Positions 36,392 through 45,931 of a stretch of DNA of 64,000 nt are shown piece after piece; positions within the stretch are counted from its first letter, which is position 1, and every line of letters begins with the position of its first letter. The notes below the pieces were generated by a model. The model ran no database searches. It saw nothing but the letters and a program-made list of their open reading frames with translations, and was not told the origin of the DNA. A program made the position numbers and the translations under genes. This DNA comes from JAJECS01 sp965198185 (GTDB lineage: Bacteria; Chloroflexota; UBA11872), in assembly GCA_965198185.1 (NCBI GenBank), contig CBDAOU010000002.1:806001-870000 (forward strand). The letters are read 5' to 3'.

Positions 36392-38497
36392 TTACGCGTC
36401 CGGGATGAACCACTGGAACGCGCGATAGGGCTTGGTGAAATTGGCCCCCGCGCCGAACCACAGGTTCTCCTCGTCGTCCGGGAAGTTCTTCACCCGGTTG
36501 TTGATGATCACCGGCTGCGGGGCAAGCCCCACGGTGCCGATCACCGTCAATTGCTCCGCCTGCCACCCGAAGAACTCCTTACCCAAGGAGTCGTACTCCG
36601 GTGTGCCAGGTGCAGCCAGCAACCAGGCAAATTTCGCCTCGGCGTTGGCCTGGATCTCCGGCGGCGGCGTCGGACCCTCGGCGCCGTCGGTGGCGAACCA
36701 CTTGGTCCATGCGCCCGCCCAAACGGCGCGCTTGCCCTTGTAGCCCCAGACCCACGGGACCCAGCGGGTGAAGAACCCGGCGGCTTCCGTGTGCTCGGTG
36801 CCGATCATGATCTCGGTGAGCTGGTCCAAGCGTTCCTCGTAGAGCGGGCGCTCCATCTGGTTCCACTGGGTGTCCAGCCCGACATCGCGCCAGTTCTCAG
36901 CCACCAACTCGGCGATCGAGTCCTTCGGGCCTTCCTGGTCGCCAATCTCGAAGATCAACGTCAGGCGCTCGCCGTCCGGTCGCAGGCGCCAGCCTTCGCC
37001 GTCTCGCTCGTCCAAGCCGATCCCGTCCAACAGCTCGTTGGCCTTGGCCGCGTCGAACTCGGTGTGGATCGTGCCCCAGCGGTCCTCGTAGAACGTGTAG
37101 CTCGGGAGGATGGTGCCCTGGAACGGCGTCGCCAGACCGAAGAACACGGCCTCGTTGATGGCGTCGCGGTCGATGGCCACTGAGAGCGCGATGCGGAAAT
37201 CGAGCTCTTGGAAGATCTCCGCCACCGCCGCGTCCTTGTACGTCCAGTTCGGCAGGAGCGCCAAGGCCGAGCTGCGCAGGGCCTTGGCGATCAGCGTCCG
37301 GTAGTTGCCGGACCCCTCGTTGTCGCGGTACAGCGGCATGTTGTTGAAGTCGAGCTCAAACTGCCCGAAGTCCAACGACCCCGCCGTGATGCGAATCTGG
37401 TAGACCTCTTTGTCCGAGAGCAACTCGTAGTCCAGGCCGTCCACGTAGGGAAGCTGGTTCCCCTCGGTGTCGACGATGTGGTAGTACGGGTTGCGGTCGA
37501 GCGCGGCCCGGTCCGCCGAGTGGGCCGTGAGCGTCCACGGCGCCAGCACCGGTCGGTTCACCGCATGCTCGGTGAACCAGGTCTGGTGCGCGCCCCAACG
37601 GATCTTGGCCTGGTAGAGCTGCACCCAGTTCTCGAACCCCTCGTCCGTCGCCATCTTCTCGGCGTCGGGGTTGAAGTCCGCGTGGAACTGGTCCACGTAG
37701 TGCGAGGCGATGTAGAACCCGCGCTCACTGCCGCCGCGGCCAAGGCGGTCCAACAGGATCGGCACCGGGTCGGGATAGGAAATCTCAACCGTGTGCTCGT
37801 CCGGCGTTTCCACCTTCGGCGGGTTGCCAGCGATCTTCGGCCCCGCTCCGGATGGCTGCAGCTCCTCGTTGAGCATGTAGTTTTCGTACTGCCACTTGAA
37901 GTTCTCGGACGTGAACGGCGCCCCGTCCGACCACTTGTGGCCGTTGCGCAACTCGTAAATCACGGTCGTGCCGTCAGAACTCACCGAGTGGTTCTTGACC
38001 GCGTCGTTGACCAGCGCCGTGCCCTCCATGTTGTAGGCCACGGCGTCGGTGCGGTTGGCGTTGCCGATGTCCACCGAAATCGCCACGCTGGCCCAATTCG
38101 TGCGGCCACCGTAGTTGCCGATCGCTTCCCACGGCTGCCAGATCAGCGGCTCCGAGGGCAGGCGCTCTTCAACCGGCGGAAGCTCGCCCGCGGCCACCTG
38201 GGCGGCCAGCGCCGGCGCTTCGTTGTACGGCTTGCCGAGCTCGAAGGTGCCGCCCGTGTTGCGATCGAGCTCCATCATCATGCCGTCGCTGGGCGCTTCC
38301 GTCATCGCCGCAGTCGGAGCGGCCGTCGGCGCGGCCGTCGGAGCTGCGGTTGGCGCGGCGGTCGCCGCGACGGTCTCCGCTACCGGCGCCGCCGCTTCTT
38401 CCTCAGCTTCACCACAAGCGGCCAGCACGCCAACGGCGGCGGCGCCCGCGGTCACGGCGAGCATTCGCCGTCTACTTAGCAACAAATCCTTCGTCAT
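36392..38497 (-). CDS. ABC transporter substrate-binding protein (SBP family 5), Tat-type lipoprotein
   Basis: A 701-residue peptide/nickel-class solute receptor on the outer face of the membrane. The N-terminus has RRRMLAVTAGAAAVG followed by a lipobox (GVLAAC), so it is Tat-like and lipid-anchored. A low-complexity linker follows (PTAAPTAAPTAAPTAA). The SBP_bac_5 domain follows, with YELRNGHKWSDGAPFTSENF, WTLTAHSADRAALDRNPYY and RIALSVAIDRDAINEAVF. The start is ATG 38497 with GGGGGAGAGG directly upstream; codons out to 38587 are rejected. The ligand could be a peptide or an oligosaccharide, since long members bind both. Confidence 0.92.
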   Translation of the reverse strand: MTKDLLLSRRRMLAVTAGAAAVGVLAACGEAEEEAAAPVAETVAATAAPTAAPTAAPTAAPTAAMTEAPSDGMMMELDRNTGGTFELGKPYNEAPALAAQVAAGELPPVEERLPSEPLIWQPWEAIGNYGGRTNWASVAISVDIGNANRTDAVAYNMEGTALVNDAVKNHSVSSDGTTVIYELRNGHKWSDGAPFTSENFKWQYENYMLNEELQPSGAGPKIAGNPPKVETPDEHTVEISYPDPVPILLDRLGRGGSERGFYIASHYVDQFHADFNPDAEKMATDEGFENWVQLYQAKIRWGAHQTWFTEHAVNRPVLAPWTLTAHSADRAALDRNPYYHIVDTEGNQLPYVDGLDYELLSDKEVYQIRITAGSLDFGQFELDFNNMPLYRDNEGSGNYRTLIAKALRSSALALLPNWTYKDAAVAEIFQELDFRIALSVAIDRDAINEAVFFGLATPFQGTILPSYTFYEDRWGTIHTEFDAAKANELLDGIGLDERDGEGWRLRPDGERLTLIFEIGDQEGPKDSIAELVAENWRDVGLDTQWNQMERPLYEERLDQLTEIMIGTEHTEAAGFFTRWVPWVWGYKGKRAVWAGAWTKWFATDGAEGPTPPPEIQANAEAKFAWLLAAPGTPEYDSLGKEFFGWQAEQLTVIGTVGLAPQPVIINNRVKNFPDDEENLWFGAGANFTKPYRAFQWFIPDA
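38302..38362 (-). repeat. Tandem PTAA-coding repeat in the lipoprotein linker
   Basis: About four to five units of a 12 bp repeat encode Pro-Thr-Ala-Ala after the lipid anchor of the substrate-binding protein. It forms a flexible linker; such repeats can vary in copy number between strains. Confidence 0.7.
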
Positions 38498-39152
38498 CCT
38501 CTCCCCCTTCGGGTCTCTATGGTCCCTTGGCGGCACTCCGGCCGCCGATTCGGCGCTCAGCGTGGCGCCACCGAACAACTGACGCACGCATGTCCTCTGC
38601 TCCCACGCGCGCCGAATCTAGAGAAACGCGAGCTAACCACAGCTTGAATGGATGGCGTCGCGAACGTCACGCCGAATATTGCCACATGCATCCGGCGTTG
38701 TCTGCCACCTTCTCGCGCGCTCATCGGTTTGAGCACGCCGTTTGCGAACTCCACGTGCTGGAAAAGCCTCCCAGGCGTGCACGGCAGCTACTGCTTACGC
38801 AGCGGCCCAACCGGCCCCATGGCGGTTCGGGTGCCGACCATACCCCTTGAAGAATTGGCATGTCAACGGAAGCGGGGCGATGTCACAGGTTCGTGCTGTT
38901 CCGTAACCCTGGCGCCGAATTCCCAAATGCACGACGACACCGGAAAACACGAAAACCGACCTGTTGAAGCGTCCCGGGCTGGGGCGGCGAAGGACGTCGC
39001 GAAACGGTTTTGCGCTCGGAGCGTGGACCAGTTTGTCGAGGGTCCGCCGTCGCGGGGTCGCTTCCCGGTGACTGACCCGATTGACTCGCGCCGGCGGGCC
39101 GGGACAAGTAGCATGCCGCGGTACCGCTTGCCCCCGCATCGTGGCCTGCCAC
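38498..39152. other. Intergenic region between divergent SBP and GH42-like genes
   Basis: About 655 bp with no convincing gene; open frames here look like shadows. It must hold the promoters of both flanking transcription units. On the plus strand TTGACT (39081) and TAGCAT (39109) are visible, but the 22 bp spacer is too long for a standard promoter. No strong hairpin or palindrome was seen. Confidence 0.5.
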
Positions 39153-41258
39153 ATGTCTGAGCCAGCCTTCGCCAGCATTCCCGAGCACCCGTTTCCTGTC
39201 GGCGTGGAGCACTACCGCGGGCCAATCCCGAAGCTAGACGTTTGGGACGGCGACTATGCGCGCATCCGGGCGTCTGGCATGCGCATCGTGCGCAGCCATT
39301 CCTACTGGAACCACATGGAGCCCCGCCCGGGGCAGTACGAGCTGGATGACTTCGACCTCATGTTCGACCTGGGGGAGAAGCACGGGCTCTACGTGTGGCT
39401 GGACATCATGCTGGGCACGCACGGCGCCGGCCCCGAATGGCTGACCCGCGAACATCCCGAGATGCGCGTGGTGAACTACCTGGGGCAAACCGTGGCATCG
39501 CACGCCAGCTCGGCGTATCCGCAGGGCGGCGTGATCCACTGCTACGACCATCCGGCCTGGCGCGAATACGGCGGCGGCCTCATCCGGCACGTCGTCAATC
39601 GCTACAAGGACCGCCCAAGCCTGCTGATCTGGGGGCTCTGGGACGGGGTCAACTACTCGGCTGCCTGGAGTCCGCAGGGCGGCGGCTATCCGTGCTATTG
39701 CGACTACACCCTGGCCAAATACAAGGCCTGGCTGCGAGACCGCTACACGCTCGACGAGCTGAACGAGCGGTTCCTACGCCGCTATCGGCGCTGGGAGGAC
39801 GTGGAGCCGCCACGCTCGCACAACAACGTCGTCGAGATGCTGGTGTATCGCCGGTTCCACTACGAAAACCTGGCCAATCACTTGAAATGGATGGTGGACA
39901 CGGCGAACGCCATTGATCCCGTGCACGAGAAGCGGGCGCACGGCGCCTGGTCCCCGCGTCCGTGGGATGAGATCTGCGCCCCCTATGCGGACAGCTGGGG
40001 CATGTCCATGCCGTCCAACAACCTGCTCACCTCGGACGATCCTTACAAGATCGCCGAGCGGGCCTTCTCGTTCGATTGGTCGCGCAGCGTCGGCAAGAAC
40101 GGTCGCTGGTGGAACGAGGAAATCTACGCCGGCATGTCGCCGGCCGGCGTGACCTGGAAGAAGCAATCAGACCCGCAGGAGACGACCACACTCCTCTGGA
40201 TGACCCTGGCGCACGGCGCGGCCGGTGCGATGTTCTGGCAGTACCGCCCGGAGTACCTGAGCTTCGAGTCGCCGGGGTACAGCCTGACGGCGCTGGACGG
40301 CAACGACACGCCGAGGCTCACGTCCGCCGCCGAAGCGGTCTCGCAGATCCAAGGCCTCCGCGAGCATCTGCCGCTGGAATGCCCGCCCGCCGAGGTGGCC
40401 GTCATCTATCACCCGGAATCCCAGGAGCTGTTCAACTACAACGACGAAGGCGAACGCTTCGTGGCCGACGTGCGCGGCGTCTATCGCACGCTGTGGGCCA
40501 ACGGCATTCCGGCCGACGTGCTTTCGCCCAACATGGATTGGTCCGGCTACAAGCTCGTGATCATGCCCAACGCGGCGCTCATGACGGAGGCGCTGCAACG
40601 ACGGATCGAAGCGACGCTCGACAACTCGCCCGAGACGCGCATCGTCGCCGAGGGCAGCTTCGGCATGTACTCTGCCGACGGCCAATCGAGCTACGCGCCC
40701 CCGCAGGGCTTTGCCGAGCGGTTTGGCGTGCGCGTCGCCGACTTTTCCGGAGTTACCGAATTCGATATCAACGAGGGTCGCAATCAATTGACGACCCCCT
40801 ATGGCAACCTCGCAATCACGAGCCCGTGCGGCTATGCCGTACTCGAACCGCTGGGCACGACGAAAGCCGTGGCCACGCTCGAGGGAGAGACAGTGGCGGT
40901 GCAGACGGCCGACGCGCGCTTCACCTGGCTAGGCCTGACGACGTCGGCTGGCTTCGGCGACGTGGGAGTGCCCGAAGTGGTGCTGGGGCTGGCGCGGGAC
41001 GCCGGCGTGACCGCACCCGTCGAGGTCACGGGGGATCGCGTTATTCCAGTCGTACGGCGGTCCCGCATTGGGGGGCGTCTGCTCTTTGTGTTCAACGTGG
41101 AACGAACCGCGGCACGTTGCCAGCTTCGTCCGCGCGAGCTCGCTGTGTCGGCGCGCGATCTGCTCACCAACACGGATCTTTTAGTGACCGACGGCGCCTT
41201 CGAGCTCGAGATCGAGCCATGGGGGCGCGCCGTCATCCATCTGCCGGACCCCGCGTGA
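39153..41258 (+). CDS. GH42-like beta-galactosidase family protein, paralogue of 19507-21603
   Basis: A 701-residue protein colinear with the product at 19507-21603: GVEHYRGPIPKLDVW, YWNHMEPRPG and WLTREHPEMRVV fall at the same residue numbers. The expected acid/base Asn-Glu is again replaced, here IWGLWDG (Asp164), while the nucleophile region WWNEEIYAGMSPAGVTW is kept. The ATG at 39153 is chosen; the frame is open from 39081 without support. No signal peptide. The conserved change in both copies suggests it is functional and not decay. It sits upstream of a BNR-repeat gene. Confidence 0.82.
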   Translation: MSEPAFASIPEHPFPVGVEHYRGPIPKLDVWDGDYARIRASGMRIVRSHSYWNHMEPRPGQYELDDFDLMFDLGEKHGLYVWLDIMLGTHGAGPEWLTREHPEMRVVNYLGQTVASHASSAYPQGGVIHCYDHPAWREYGGGLIRHVVNRYKDRPSLLIWGLWDGVNYSAAWSPQGGGYPCYCDYTLAKYKAWLRDRYTLDELNERFLRRYRRWEDVEPPRSHNNVVEMLVYRRFHYENLANHLKWMVDTANAIDPVHEKRAHGAWSPRPWDEICAPYADSWGMSMPSNNLLTSDDPYKIAERAFSFDWSRSVGKNGRWWNEEIYAGMSPAGVTWKKQSDPQETTTLLWMTLAHGAAGAMFWQYRPEYLSFESPGYSLTALDGNDTPRLTSAAEAVSQIQGLREHLPLECPPAEVAVIYHPESQELFNYNDEGERFVADVRGVYRTLWANGIPADVLSPNMDWSGYKLVIMPNAALMTEALQRRIEATLDNSPETRIVAEGSFGMYSADGQSSYAPPQGFAERFGVRVADFSGVTEFDINEGRNQLTTPYGNLAITSPCGYAVLEPLGTTKAVATLEGETVAVQTADARFTWLGLTTSAGFGDVGVPEVVLGLARDAGVTAPVEVTGDRVIPVVRRSRIGGRLLFVFNVERTAARCQLRPRELAVSARDLLTNTDLLVTDGAFELEIEPWGRAVIHLPDPA

Positions 41259-41317
41259 CTGACAAGCGAGAAGCGCTGGGCATGCCCGGCCGGGCCGCCG
41301 GCTAGCGCATCACGTCC

Positions 41318-43262
41318 ATGGCTGCACCTCGACGACGCCCCGTCTGGTCACGGCTCCGCGAAGGCAGCGGCGGCACGGTCACGTGCCTGGCGGCCGCGCC
41401 GATCGGCTCGGGGTCGTCGGCCGTGCTGGCAGGGACGCTTAGCGGGCTCTTCCTGTCACCGGACGGTGGCATGACCTGGAGGCGCGCGGCGGGCGGCCTC
41501 GGTGCACCGTACGTCCAAGCCGCGGCGGTCTCGCCGGGGTTTGCCGCCGACAACACCCTGCTCGTGGGCACGGTCGACGCGTCGGCCTTCGTATCGATCG
41601 ACGGCGGCGCGACGTGGCGCGACACCTTCTTCTGGGGCGCCACCGCCAGCGTGACGTCCGCGGCGTTCTCGCCGCAGTATGCGGAGGACCGGCTGGCGCT
41701 GGTTGGCACGGAGAGCGGCGGGGTGTACGTGTCCGCCAACCTCGGTCGGACATGGAACGCGCAAAACGACGGCCTGGACGACCAGCAGGTCCTCGCCGTG
41801 GCCGTGTCGCCGGGACCCCCGCACCAGGAGCGCGTTCTCGCTGGGACCGCGAGCGGCCTCTACATGCGTTCCCGCGGCGCCAGCGCCTGGCGCTTGGCGG
41901 ACGATTGCGCCCAAGGGCTATCCCATTCAGGCGCTCGAGTTCGTTGCGCACCCTGATGCCTATACAGCCTATGTCGCCACTGAGGGCGCCGGCGTCTACC
42001 GCACGACAACGAACGGGCTTACCTGGCAGCAGCTTCCCGAGGTAGGCGCGGAAACGACAGTAAATGCGCTGGTCATTTCGCCCACCTACGTCGCGGACGG
42101 CACGGTCTTCATCGCAACTGCCGAGCGAGGTTTCTTGCGGACGACCGACCGTGGAGAGACCTGGCAGCAGATCGGCAACATCGACGGTCGAGCGATTCTG
42201 ACCCTGGCCGTCGCTGAAACCGGCGGTGGCTGGACGCTGCTGGCCGGCCTCTACGAAGGCGGCGTCTGGCGTTCCGACGATCAGGGTGAAACTTGGCGGC
42301 GCAGCGACGAGGGCCTCGCCAGCCGGCCGCTGCTCACGTTGGCCGCGTCACCAGCCTTCGCGGAAGACGGCACGCTCATCGCGGGCACCGCCGACGAGGG
42401 GCTGCTGTGCTCGCACGATGCCGGACGGACGTGGTCCCCGCCGGAAGCCGCGCCCGACGAGCCAACGATATCCACGCTGGCCCTGTCACCGGACTTCGGA
42501 AACGACCAGCGCGCGCTCGCCATCGCCGGGGCCGAAGTGCACGAGAGCACCGACGGCGGCCGCCACTGGGACGCATTGGCCGGTCTCCCGGAGGCGTTCG
42601 CCCCCGTGAGCCTGACGATTGGAGCCGAGGGGCGTCTCGCGGTTGGCGGCGGGGCCGGAGACCTGCATGTTTCCGATGACGGCGGGACGACGTGGCGCCA
42701 GGTTGCCGAACGATTTGGCAACGGGCGTATTGTGGCGACTGCCTTTTCTCCGCGAGTGACGCGCGACGGGACGATCTTTGTCACCGCCGTAGCGGATGGG
42801 CGCATCCGCCTCTATCACACGCGCGACGCGGGCGTGACCTGGGTGCGCGTGTTCGAGAAGGGCGCGCGCGGCCAGCTGGCGCCCATCGCCGTCCCGGCCA
42901 CCTACCGCGATGCGCGCGCGTTCGTGGGCGTGGTTGCGGGGCGCGATGTCTTCACGCCCAACGGCCCGCGGCTCGCCTCATGGGTCGAGGGCCGGGTGAG
43001 TGTGGATCGGTTGGCCGCGGTCACCAGCCTGGTTATCTCGCCGAACTTTGGCCGCACCGGCAGGTTCTACGCCGGCACGGGCCTGGGGCTGTTCCATTCG
43101 CGGGACCGGGGTCACACCTGGAGCCCCACCGGCGGCCGCAACGCGCCCGCCAATGTCACCTGCGTCACGGCGGCCATCGAAGCCTCAGGCGCCGAGGCAG
43201 TCTTCGCCGGCACACTGGACGGCGACGTTTGGCGCCGCGGTCCCCGCGAGGCGACCGACTAG
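41318..43262 (+). CDS. BNR/Asp-box beta-propeller protein, frameshifted near 41905
   Basis: A repetitive beta-propeller of about 645 residues, like photosystem-II-assembly-factor (YCF48) or sortilin-type propellers. Many Asp-box units are visible: SPDGGMTWRR, SIDGGATWRD, TTDRGETWQQ, SDDQGETWRR, SHDAGRTWSP, SDDGGTTWRQ and SRDRGHTWSP. Roughly every 45 residues a LAxSPxF/Y strand repeats. The first frame (ATG 41318) stops being coherent after WRLADDC; the next frame takes over with KGYPIQALEF, explained by one extra C in the CCC run near 41910. No signal peptide. Function unknown; possibly a scaffold. Confidence 0.75.
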
Positions 43263-43277
43263 GACAATCGCCGCCCC

Positions 43278-45053
43278 CTAACCGGGGGTGTCGTAGGAGA
43301 AGTCCCAGTCTCCGAGCGTGGTCAGCGTGTGCTGCGGCGCCGAGAGATCGGGCTCGCCCGCCTGGTGCCAAGCTTCGATGTTCTCGCGATGCCCCAGCGA
43401 CCGCAGGCCCTTAAATGAATCGTGCGCCGTGGTGCAGTCCCAGAAGAACAGCCGCTCGACGCCAGTGCGGTAGATGCGCCCGGCCGCATGCTGATACTCC
43501 GCCGGCGTCATGGACCGCGGCAGCACGCTTGCGGCCAGGTCGACCGGCGTGTCGCGCACGAGGTCCGCGAAGAACTGCAGCTGCCGCTCGGGTTCCTCCC
43601 AGGCGGGCACGCGGCTGTTGAGCTCCGGCGCCGAGGTGTACGGAATGATCGTGTCGATGAGGCCTTCGGCTACCCAGGCCCGCAGGTCCAGGGCGCGGTG
43701 CAGATTCTCGGCTTCGTCCTTCATCACGATCGCCGAGACCTGCACGGGCTTGTCGCGCCCGGTGGCCGCGGCAACTTCCGCCAGCCCCGCCCGCAGCTCG
43801 CGCATGAAGTCCGTCATCACGCCCGCCCGGAACCGCAGCCAGTCCGGATCGTGCTCGTCCAGTTCGCGCGGGTCCTGTCCCGACGCGGCCTTGAATGCCT
43901 CCACGATGTGCGGCTCGTACTCGGTGAACGGCGGCCGCCGGTTGTAGAGCAAGCACACGCCGTCAACCGGCTTCTCCGCCATCTCGCGCAACAGTGAGAC
44001 CGCAAAGGCGCGGAAGCCCGGATAGGCGTAGGAAAGGCGCGGCGTGATCCGCCCGTCACGGTCCAGACTGCGCCACTCAGGATGCGCTTCAAATACCCCC
44101 GCGCCAGAGTTGAAGTGATCGCTTGGCGGCGGGTAGTGAAAGCCGGTCACGCGCCACGACGCATGCATCTCCATGCCCATGTCGTGCACGTGCTCAATGG
44201 CGACGTCATAGGGATCGATGCCCTGGTCGCGGAAGATTCGCCACGACTCCGACTGTTTCCGGTAGCCGACGTGCGAAAAGTCCTCGTAGGCGTCCAGCGT
44301 GTGGTCGCGGGCGATCTTGGTGAAGTAGTTGAGCAAGTCGCCGCCGCCGGTCTCCAAGTACATCCGCTCGAAGTCGGTGTGGCGATACGGCTCCAGGTGA
44401 CCCTGAATGTCCGCCGGAGTCTGCGGTCGGATCTGGCCCATCCAGCCGTGGTTGTCGTCGTGGGCGAAGAGACGCTTGGTGTCCGTCCGCGCACGATCGG
44501 CCTGCAGGGCCGCAACCTCGCCGTCGGTGAGGGGCACGAGCTTGACGTAGGCCGGGCGGGCCGGCAGGCAGTCGCACACGCCGTCCGGCTGATTGACATC
44601 CGACGACACGGCAATTTGCTTGAACTGCATGTCCTGACCAGTGAGGTCGGCGATCTTGAAGAATGTTTCCGACAGCTGCACGCCGCCGCCGGGCTGGGGG
44701 TTGATGCGTGGCGGGAGATGCAGGTTGGTGAAGCCGCGCTCGCCGCTGAGCTTCGCCAGCAGGTTGCCGCTCCACTCGTACAGCTCGTGGTCGTGCACCA
44801 TTTGACCGATCGAGATCGCGTGCCAGCCGCTCACGCCGAGGGGCAAGGTCACGGCCGGCGCCGCCGTGTTGTCGCCCGCGTAGAGCAGCGTGCCGCTTAA
44901 GTCGGCGGCGGAGTACGCGAACGCTCGCCAGTGGCCGGTCCGTGGCTCCGCCGAGAGCGCTTCCGCCGGCTGGCAGCGGTCGAGATTCGTGAGATAGATC
45001 GGCGGCTGGGACAGACCGAGGTCGCCGATGTGTGCGATGCCTGATGCGGACAT
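43278..45053 (-). CDS. Putative GH10-like (GHL10-type) TIM-barrel protein
   Basis: A 591-residue protein, only tentatively assigned. The first 230 residues form a beta-rich domain (FAYSAADLSGTLLYAGDNTA). The second half looks like a glycoside-hydrolase-like barrel: HVHDMGMEMHASWRVTGFHY, ITPRLSYAYPGFRAFAV, EKPVDGVCLLYNRRPPF, KPVQVSAIVMKDE and GLIDTIIPYTS. ATG at 45053 has AAAGGTGG upstream; the frame to 45227 is rejected. No signal peptide. It diverges from the aldolase/sialidase operon, hinting at shared carbohydrate metabolism. Confidence 0.6.
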   Translation of the reverse strand: MSASGIAHIGDLGLSQPPIYLTNLDRCQPAEALSAEPRTGHWRAFAYSAADLSGTLLYAGDNTAAPAVTLPLGVSGWHAISIGQMVHDHELYEWSGNLLAKLSGERGFTNLHLPPRINPQPGGGVQLSETFFKIADLTGQDMQFKQIAVSSDVNQPDGVCDCLPARPAYVKLVPLTDGEVAALQADRARTDTKRLFAHDDNHGWMGQIRPQTPADIQGHLEPYRHTDFERMYLETGGGDLLNYFTKIARDHTLDAYEDFSHVGYRKQSESWRIFRDQGIDPYDVAIEHVHDMGMEMHASWRVTGFHYPPPSDHFNSGAGVFEAHPEWRSLDRDGRITPRLSYAYPGFRAFAVSLLREMAEKPVDGVCLLYNRRPPFTEYEPHIVEAFKAASGQDPRELDEHDPDWLRFRAGVMTDFMRELRAGLAEVAAATGRDKPVQVSAIVMKDEAENLHRALDLRAWVAEGLIDTIIPYTSAPELNSRVPAWEEPERQLQFFADLVRDTPVDLAASVLPRSMTPAEYQHAAGRIYRTGVERLFFWDCTTAHDSFKGLRSLGHRENIEAWHQAGEPDLSAPQHTLTTLGDWDFSYDTPG

Positions 45054-45159
45054 TGGGAACCACCTTTGCGGCAAACGGACGGATCCTCTGGCCGCGGTGG
45101 GCGGCCGCCACGGTGCCGCAGTATGCTCCGGTCGGCACGGCCTCGCCAAAACGGACGCG

Positions 45160-45915
45160 GTGATCTTCCCCAATCCGGTCATAAAGAAGCTCGCGCGGGG
45201 CGACGTGTCGCTTGGCTCGTGGCTCAATCTGGCCTCGCCGCTGGCGGCCGAAGTGCTGGCCGAGGCCGGCTACGACTGGCTGGCCATCGACACCGAGCAC
45301 ACGGCCTGGGACCTGGCCGACGTCACCCACACTGTTCGGGCCATCGAGGCGCGGGGCGCGGTGCCGATGGCTCGCGCCTGGTCGCACGAACCGGACGCCC
45401 TCGGCCGGATTCTGGACACGGGAGTGATGGGCCTCATCGTGCCGCACGTGAGCACGGCCAAGCAGGCGGAGGCAATTGCCGAGGCGGTGCGATTCGCGCC
45501 GCGCGGCCATCGGTCGGGCGGCAACTCTCGCGCCGCCATCGCCGCAGACTACGCCTCGCAGATCAACGACAACCTGCTGGTTTGCCCGCAAATCGAGGAC
45601 CGCGAAGGCGTCGAGAACATCGCCGAGATCATGGCGGTGGACGGCATGGATGTCGCATTCATCGGTCCAAACGACCTCGTCGTCGCTCTGGGCTATACGC
45701 GTGCCGACGTCTATCGCGCGCCGGAGCACCTGGACGCCATGGCGCGGATCCTGGCCGGCGCGCAGGCCAACGGGAAGCCGGCGGGCACGCCTGCGCCGTC
45801 GGCGTCACATGCCCGGCAGCTCATCGCGCAGGGATTCACGTTCGTCGATATTTCCAGCGATCTGCGCATGCTGGCCCAGATCGCGTCGCAGGAACTGCAG
45901 GCGGCCCGCGCCTGA
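45160..45915 (+). CDS. HpcH/HpaI aldolase/citrate lyase family protein
   Basis: A class II, metal-dependent aldolase of 251 residues that cleaves 2-keto-3-deoxy acids to pyruvate and an aldehyde. Visible motifs are SLGSWLNLASPLAAEVLAEAG, the metal/substrate site WLAIDTEHT, GLIVPHVSTAKQAE, VCPQIEDREGV with the metal Glu, and DVAFIGPNDL. I choose the GTG at 45160; the frame extends to 45028. It starts a tight operon with the sialidase-fold gene (16 bp) and an isomerase (7 bp). Confidence 0.88.
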   Translation: MIFPNPVIKKLARGDVSLGSWLNLASPLAAEVLAEAGYDWLAIDTEHTAWDLADVTHTVRAIEARGAVPMARAWSHEPDALGRILDTGVMGLIVPHVSTAKQAEAIAEAVRFAPRGHRSGGNSRAAIAADYASQINDNLLVCPQIEDREGVENIAEIMAVDGMDVAFIGPNDLVVALGYTRADVYRAPEHLDAMARILAGAQANGKPAGTPAPSASHARQLIAQGFTFVDISSDLRMLAQIASQELQAARA

Positions 45916-45931
45916 CCTGAAAGGACGTCCC

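Noticed and set aside
37208..38479. Open plus-strand frame of 423 codons
   Set aside because: Antisense to the substrate-binding protein gene; low-complexity Arg/Val composition and no recognisable fold.
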